Shown piece by piece: positions 59,809 to 64,000 of a DNA stretch of 64,000 bases. This DNA is from Yoonia vestfoldensis (GTDB lineage: Bacteria; Pseudomonadota; Alphaproteobacteria; Rhodobacterales; Rhodobacteraceae): NCBI RefSeq assembly GCF_002158905.1, contig NZ_CP021431.1, positions 62,001-126,000 on the forward strand, read 5' to 3'. Each line of letters begins with the position of its first letter. Within the stretch, counting starts at the first letter, position 1. The position numbers and the translations under genes were made by a program. The notes under the pieces are model-generated. The model worked only from the letters and a program-made list of their open reading frames with translations. It was not told where the DNA came from and did no database searches.

Positions 59809-60111
59809 ATGACATTCGAAGACATCAAGGCCGCCGTCGATGCCGGCCAGACCGTGCACTGGGCCAATACCGGCTACGTTGTCCACAAGGACCGGTTCGG
59901 TCAGTACCTCATCACCTATGTGCCGAATGGTAGCTGCATCGGTCTGACCGACCGGGGCGGGCACCGGTTGAACGGAAAAGAGGCGGAGTTCTTCATCGCG
60001 CGATTGGAGGACGGCGCGGAAAATCCGGGCAGCCAATCAAGACCAGACCGGCACGGGAGGGGCGTAGCACCCGGAGGCGCGGGGGCATTACCACTCGGAC
60101 GGCAGCTCTGA
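59809..60111 (+). CDS. Small hypothetical protein
   Basis: About 100 residues from MTFEDIKAAVDAGQTVHW, ATG 59809 behind TTGAGGAGG. The N-terminal 60 residues (YVVHKDRFGQYLITYV, GSCIGLTDRGGH) look like a compact beta-rich fold. The Arg/Gly-rich tail is low complexity. Family not recognised with certainty; common next to DUF736 genes in plasmid-like regions. Confidence 0.6.
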   Translation: MTFEDIKAAVDAGQTVHWANTGYVVHKDRFGQYLITYVPNGSCIGLTDRGGHRLNGKEAEFFIARLEDGAENPGSQSRPDRHGRGVAPGGAGALPLGRQL

Positions 60112-60235
60112 CCCGTGGGCGGGGCTGAAAGGAAAGCAGGCTTTCTGATTTGTGATCCCACGAGGGGTCGAGAATGCAATCCCGGATGCGCTGGCAAGGA
60201 CGTCAGACACCGGCCAATCCAAAAGGAACCATCCC

Positions 60236-60964
60236 ATGTTCGCAGGAACCCTCACCCGCAATGTCGAGACCGCAGCCGCTCAGTACACCGGCATGATCCA
60301 CTCGACGCGCTTTGACATCGCCATCCAGTTGGAGGCGCGGGCCAAGATGTCCGAACGCAGCCCGGATTTTGACGTGACGGCAGTCAACAAATCAGGCCGC
60401 AAGGTGCGCATCGGCACGGCCTGGAACGAGACCGGCAATACCAGCGGCAACCCCTACATCTCGATGCAGATCGATGTCGGCTTCGGCCCGTTCCGGGTCA
60501 ACGCGGTGCAGACGAAAGAGGCGCGTGCGGCCCAGAGCGGCGAATTCGAGATCATCCCGCTGGTCTCGAACGGCCTGATGAAATCCGGCTCGATCTCGGG
60601 CGAGCTCACCGCCATGGACGCCGACAACGCATTCACCGGCTACATCGCCAACATGATGTTCGATCTGGAGTTCATGCTGATCGAGAACGGCTACAAATCC
60701 GAGGAGACTCACCCTGATTATCGCATCGAGGTCAGCTCGCCCCGGGGCACGCCGATCCGCGTCGGCTCGGCGTGGATGGCCAAAAGTAGCCGCACGGGCA
60801 ATGACTACTTGTCACTGCTGATCAACACGCCTGATGGCGACCTGCGCGTCAACGCCGTGCAGAACGAAGAGCAGCGCGGCGGGCAGACCTTCTCGATCAT
60901 CCCGTTCATCGACAGCGGTGAGCAGCCGCAGGACGCGGGCGCGGGGTTGTCGCTGGTCGCATGA
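60236..60964 (+). CDS. Tandem DUF736 protein
   Basis: A 242-residue protein with two DUF736 copies (usual size about 110 residues each): the first from FAGTLTRNVETAAAQYTG to AVQTKEARAAQSGEFEIIPL, the second from GYKSEETHPDYRIEVSSPRG to AVQNEEQRGGQTFSIIPF. Both share the pattern S-G-(R/T)-x-R-(I/V)-G-(T/S)-AW and R-V-N-A-V-Q. Function unknown; a marker of alphaproteobacterial plasmid/ICE regions. Start ATG 60236. Confidence 0.8.
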   Translation: MFAGTLTRNVETAAAQYTGMIHSTRFDIAIQLEARAKMSERSPDFDVTAVNKSGRKVRIGTAWNETGNTSGNPYISMQIDVGFGPFRVNAVQTKEARAAQSGEFEIIPLVSNGLMKSGSISGELTAMDADNAFTGYIANMMFDLEFMLIENGYKSEETHPDYRIEVSSPRGTPIRVGSAWMAKSSRTGNDYLSLLINTPDGDLRVNAVQNEEQRGGQTFSIIPFIDSGEQPQDAGAGLSLVA

Positions 60965-60994
60965 TCAACGCGCGAGGTTAGACGAACCGCACAG

Positions 60995-61029
60995 AAAGGG
61001 GAGCCGTGGGATCACGGTTCCCCTTTTTC
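60995..61029 (+). terminator. Rho-independent terminator after the DUF736 gene
   Basis: AAAGGGGAGCCGTG / CACGGTTCCCCTTT with a short loop and a run of T, 30 bases after the stop codon. The strongest intrinsic terminator in the window. Confidence 0.88.
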
Positions 61030-61479
61030 TGTACTGGTGTGGTTGAATGAACCCGGCGTACATTGCAGATGTTCGTGTCGCCCGCAGCTAATGCAACCGA
61101 AGAGCCCGAGTCGGCCATTGTGATTTTGTGCTGCGTGCGCTCGCAGCGTGATAAATGCGGCATGAGCGAAAAAGTTCGTGCTGCCGCGCAGCGGTTCAAC
61201 CGGCCATTCGTGGATGTCGCGGCATAGATCAGGCGTCGAATTTACAAGATGCCGGACAAAACCGACCATGGAACTCTTCTGATGAGCGACCGCTTTCACT
61301 ATGTTGCACTCTAAGTGAAGTGTTGCATTGCGCTGTACCGCCGTTCGCTGCTTCCAAAACAAATGACTGCGTTCTTGTGTAAAGCCGACATGGTCACTTT
61401 TTCCCTTGACCTGTCTATAGCTTCACACTTTAGGACGACCACAACGGTCAAGAATCGGTGTGAATGGACAAAGAAGCGG
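61030..61479. other. Intergenic region before the MerR-methyltransferase gene
   Basis: 450 bases without a supported gene. Holds a near-palindrome GCTGCGTGCGCTCGCAGC at 61130-61147, almost the same as 23919-23936. A possible MerR-type promoter lies at 61406-61436 (TTGACC, then a spacer of 17 to 19 bases, then TTTAGG/TAGGAC) just before the MerR gene; this is tentative. Confidence 0.4.
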
Positions 61480-62649
61480 ATGGTGCAGATTTCGGAACTG
61501 GCGGAGAGTGTGGGCCTGTCGCGCGCGACGCTACTCTACTACGAGAAGCTCGGTCTGCTGAAGGGCAAGCGGCAGGCGAACGGCTATCGTGTCTACACCG
61601 ATGCCGACCGGCAGCGGCTACGGCTGATGCAGCAGCTTCAGGCGGGTGGATTGAGCCTGGAGGAATGCCGAGCCTGCCTTGATGGCAAGCTCGATCACGA
61701 TGTTTTGGAACAACGGCTAGAGACCCTCGAGCGTGAGATCGCCGAGAAGACACGGTCGCGCGATCTGCTTGCGGCACTTCTCGGGCGTTCGAGCCTGAAG
61801 GGATGGCATGAGGAGGTTGAGCGGGTCGCGCCTGACCTGCATCGCGCCTGGCTGATGACACAAGGATTTTCCAGCGAGGAGGCCGCGCGTGTCGCGTGGG
61901 TATCGAAGGACATGAACGCACACGATGATTACATGGCCAGCTTCATGGAGGTGTTCTCCGAGCTCGACTGGTGGGGACCGGCAACACCAGCGGCGACGCG
62001 ACGCGCACTTGGAATGGTGCCCTTCGCGCCACAAACGATCCTCGAGATCGGGTGCGGCCCCGGCATGGCGACGATGACACTAGCGGAAGCGACGACCGCC
62101 CAGATCACTGCAATCGACACGGACGACGGCGCATTGGATCGACTGCGGGCCCGGGTGGCGACACGGGATCTGGGCGAGCGGGTCACGGTGCGCAATCTGG
62201 ATATGGCACAGCTTCCAGTGCCGGATCAGCCTTGGGATGTCATTTGGGCCGAGGGCAGCGCCTATATCATCGGTGTTGAGCGCGCGTTGACCGACTGGCG
62301 CAAGCTCCTGCGCCCCAACGGCGTATTGGTTTTTTCCGAGATGATGTGGCGCACACAGACGCCGTCGGACGAGCTGCGCGCCTACTGGGCCTCGGAATAC
62401 CCAGCCATGACGCATGTTCCGGAGCGGCTCGCCCAGGCAAAGCACGCCGGTTACCGCGTGCTCGGCCATTTCGACATGGGGCGAGAGGCGATGGACACCT
62501 ACTACCGCCCGCTGGAGGCACAGGTCGCGGCAATGGAGGCGCGTCTCGCGGGAAGCCGTGTGCTTGAAGACCTGCGCGCAGAACTGGCCGCCTATTACGC
62601 TTGCGACGGCCTCGTGAGTTTCGAGATGTTCGTGCTGCAGAAGCCCTGA
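61480..62649 (+). CDS. MerR-type regulator fused to a SAM methyltransferase
   Basis: A 389-residue protein. Residues 1-70 are a MerR DNA-binding domain (QISELAESVGLSRATLLYYE, GYRVYTDADRQRL), then a coiled coil (76-100) and a linker like the TipAS/effector segment (110-165). From about 180, a class I methyltransferase: motif I LEIGCGPG (188-195), then IDTDD and LPVPDQPWDVIWAEGSAY. A fused regulator-enzyme may bind and methylate a small molecule. I start at the ATG at 61480; longer frames lack family sequence. Confidence 0.8.
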   Translation: MVQISELAESVGLSRATLLYYEKLGLLKGKRQANGYRVYTDADRQRLRLMQQLQAGGLSLEECRACLDGKLDHDVLEQRLETLEREIAEKTRSRDLLAALLGRSSLKGWHEEVERVAPDLHRAWLMTQGFSSEEAARVAWVSKDMNAHDDYMASFMEVFSELDWWGPATPAATRRALGMVPFAPQTILEIGCGPGMATMTLAEATTAQITAIDTDDGALDRLRARVATRDLGERVTVRNLDMAQLPVPDQPWDVIWAEGSAYIIGVERALTDWRKLLRPNGVLVFSEMMWRTQTPSDELRAYWASEYPAMTHVPERLAQAKHAGYRVLGHFDMGREAMDTYYRPLEAQVAAMEARLAGSRVLEDLRAELAAYYACDGLVSFEMFVLQKP

Positions 62650-62716
62650 AAAGGTGGCGCGATCTGAATTTCAAATACAACTGGGCGGGTCTCACCCCGC
62701 CAACGGAGAGAAGACA

Positions 62717-63060
62717 ATGGAGTTTTCAACGGACTACGAGACCCACGCCGAGAGGATCGTGGACCTCTTCGGGGCGACCTTCACGGCGTCAGAGGGCGCG
62801 GAAGAAGGCGCGCTGATCGGCGGCCTAGTGCGTCGCCTGATCGCAGAGACACCCGGTGACGACCTTCGTGTGTTCACCGCATGGGAAGACCGCGCGCTCC
62901 TCGGCGGCATCCTCTTCTCACGTCTGGCTTACGAAGGCGATCCGCGCACGGTCTTCATGATGGCACCCGTGGCGGTGGCCACCGAGCATCAAGGCAAGGG
63001 CCTTGGGCAGCAGTTAATTTCCCACGGCCTCGACGTGCTCAAGCAGGAGGGTGTGGATAT
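62717..63060 (+). pseudogene. GNAT acetyltransferase, cut by IS
   Basis: N-terminal 114 residues of a GNAT enzyme, ATG 62717 after a GGAGAG-type site. It contains the acetyl-CoA motif VAVATEHQGKGLGQQLI but the C-terminal half is lost to the IS element at 63061. The frame runs on into the IS for about 35 codons without homology. Confidence 0.75.
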
Positions 63061-64000
63061 TGAACCGCCCCGGGTTTACCGGAGAGTTTGTGGTTCAATG
63101 ATTACGCTGCTTTTTCGTCAACGTTCAAGTTTGCGTAGAATGCCTCCTCTGCTTCGTTCGGTGTAATGTATCCGATGGCGCTGTGCAGGCGCGTTTTGTT
63201 ATACCAGTCGACCCACTTGAGAGTTTCCCATTCGACTTGGCCGACCGATTTCCATGGACCGAGAAACTTGATGACCTCGGTCTTGAACAGGCCGATGATG
63301 CTTTCGGCCAGGGCGTTATCGTAGCTGTCACCAACGCTGCCCACCGAAGTATCAATCCCAGCCTCGGCCAGCCGTTCGGTGTATCGGATCGACAGGTATT
63401 GGCTGCCACGATCGCTGTGGTGGATGAGCTTGTCCGCCTCGGACGGGGCGCGCTGGCAGATGGCCTGGTTCAAGGCATCGAGCACGAAACCGGTGGTCAT
63501 CGAGGTCGAGACGCGCCAGCCGACGATTTTGCGGGCGAAGACGTCGATGACGAAGGCCACATAGACCATGCCCTGCCAGCTGGAGACATAGGTGAAGTCA
63601 CTGACCCAGAGCTGGTTCGGCATAGCGGCCACGAAAGCCCGGTTCACCTTGTCGTCCGGGCAAGGTTGTGCCGTATCGGGGTTGGTCGTGGTCACTTTCT
63701 TGCCCCGCACAACCCCTTGTAATCCCATAGCCTTCATAAGCCGCTCCACAGTGCAGCGAGCGATATCGTGCCCGCTGCGGCGTAACTGGTGCCAAACCTT
63801 GCGCGCGCCGTATCGGCCCCGACTGCCATCGAAGGCCTCTTTTATGGCGGCCATGTCCAGTTGATCCTGCTTAGCCCGATCCGATGCCAGGTCCGGATCA
63901 CGCTCCACGGCCTTGAGGGCGTAATACGTCGATGGTGCGATCCCCAGAACCCGGCAGATCGGCTCGACACCATGGACACGACGGTGATCGTCGATGAACA
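63061..64000 (-). mobile_element. IS3-family insertion sequence, copy 2 (partial in window)
   Basis: Starts with the same end (TGAACCGCCCCGGGTTTACC) as copy 1 read from its right side, and continues unchanged to the window edge, so it is an inverted copy. The flanking bases TAT (63058-63060) are the likely target duplication; the other end is outside the window. Confidence 0.92.
63102..64000 (-). CDS. IS3-family transposase OrfB, copy 2, start outside window
   Basis: Runs to the window edge; by comparison with copy 1 the start codon lies seven bases beyond position 64000. The DDE motifs WVSDFTYV, HHSDRGSQYL and DSYDNALAESI are present. Appears to encode the same protein as copy 1. Confidence 0.9.
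   Translation of the reverse strand, partial: FIDDHRRVHGVEPICRVLGIAPSTYYALKAVERDPDLASDRAKQDQLDMAAIKEAFDGSRGRYGARKVWHQLRRSGHDIARCTVERLMKAMGLQGVVRGKKVTTTNPDTAQPCPDDKVNRAFVAAMPNQLWVSDFTYVSSWQGMVYVAFVIDVFARKIVGWRVSTSMTTGFVLDALNQAICQRAPSEADKLIHHSDRGSQYLSIRYTERLAEAGIDTSVGSVGDSYDNALAESIIGLFKTEVIKFLGPWKSVGQVEWETLKWVDWYNKTRLHSAIGYITPNEAEEAFYANLNVDEKAA

Overview
The window reads as chromosome plus accessory DNA of a marine-type alphaproteobacterium, most likely the Roseobacter group of the Rhodobacteraceae. Evidence is the BioR-type control of biotin genes, aerobic B12 ligand synthesis by BluB, the protein sequences themselves, and DUF736/strawberry-notch genes typical of alphaproteobacterial plasmids and integrative elements. 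The species cannot be fixed from sequence alone.

Layout: 0-4 kb, biotin (bioR-bioY-bioB, with two BioR boxes) and pantothenate (panB-panC) genes. 4.3-16 kb, a cofactor block lying between two paralogous small tyrosine recombinases, one decayed (4.3-4.9 kb) and one intact (15.3-16.0 kb). The block holds a TPP riboswitch with thiC-thiO-thiS-thiG-thiE-thiF-thiD, a cobalamin riboswitch with bluB, and queC-queD-queE-queF preceded by a preQ1-I-like riboswitch. 16.3-19.9 kb, an SDR oxidoreductase facing a stand-alone NRPS-like adenylation-carrier-reductase protein of unknown substrate. 20.2-23.7 kb, de novo NAD genes nadA-nadB-nadC. 24.1-25.3 kb, a truncated IS91-type element.

25.6-40.1 kb is a copper/silver island. 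One minus-strand operon holds a DUF2946-like protein, CusB with four CusF-like domains, CusA, a CusF-like protein, CopC, CopD, a multicopper oxidase and a DUF411 protein. A plus-strand set holds a DUF305 protein, a Cu P-type ATPase and cytochrome c, followed by a Crp/Fnr regulator and a secreted His-rich protein. 40.2-45.0 kb is a probable nickel/cobalt module (RcnR-like repressor, MFS exporter, HupE-like protein, His-rich periplasmic protein, membrane anchor protein). An IS3-family insertion clipped the His-rich tail of the exporter. An IS110 element follows.

46.8-64 kb is plasmid- or ICE-like DNA. A large strawberry-notch methyltransferase-helicase gene is broken twice: by an IS3-family element and by a 6.3-kb Recombinase-in-Trio (RIT) element. 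The RIT element has perfect 172-bp terminal inverted repeats, three overlapping tyrosine recombinases and a convergent primase-helicase of the kind described for TOTE conflict systems. The repeats carry the ribosome binding site and start codon of both outermost genes, so RitA and the primase-helicase share the same first 14 residues. This element is the strongest candidate here for an undescribed system. Downstream are DUF6878, DUF6915 and tandem DUF736 genes, a MerR-methyltransferase fusion and an acetyltransferase gene cut by a second, inverted copy of the same IS3-family element, which runs off the window.
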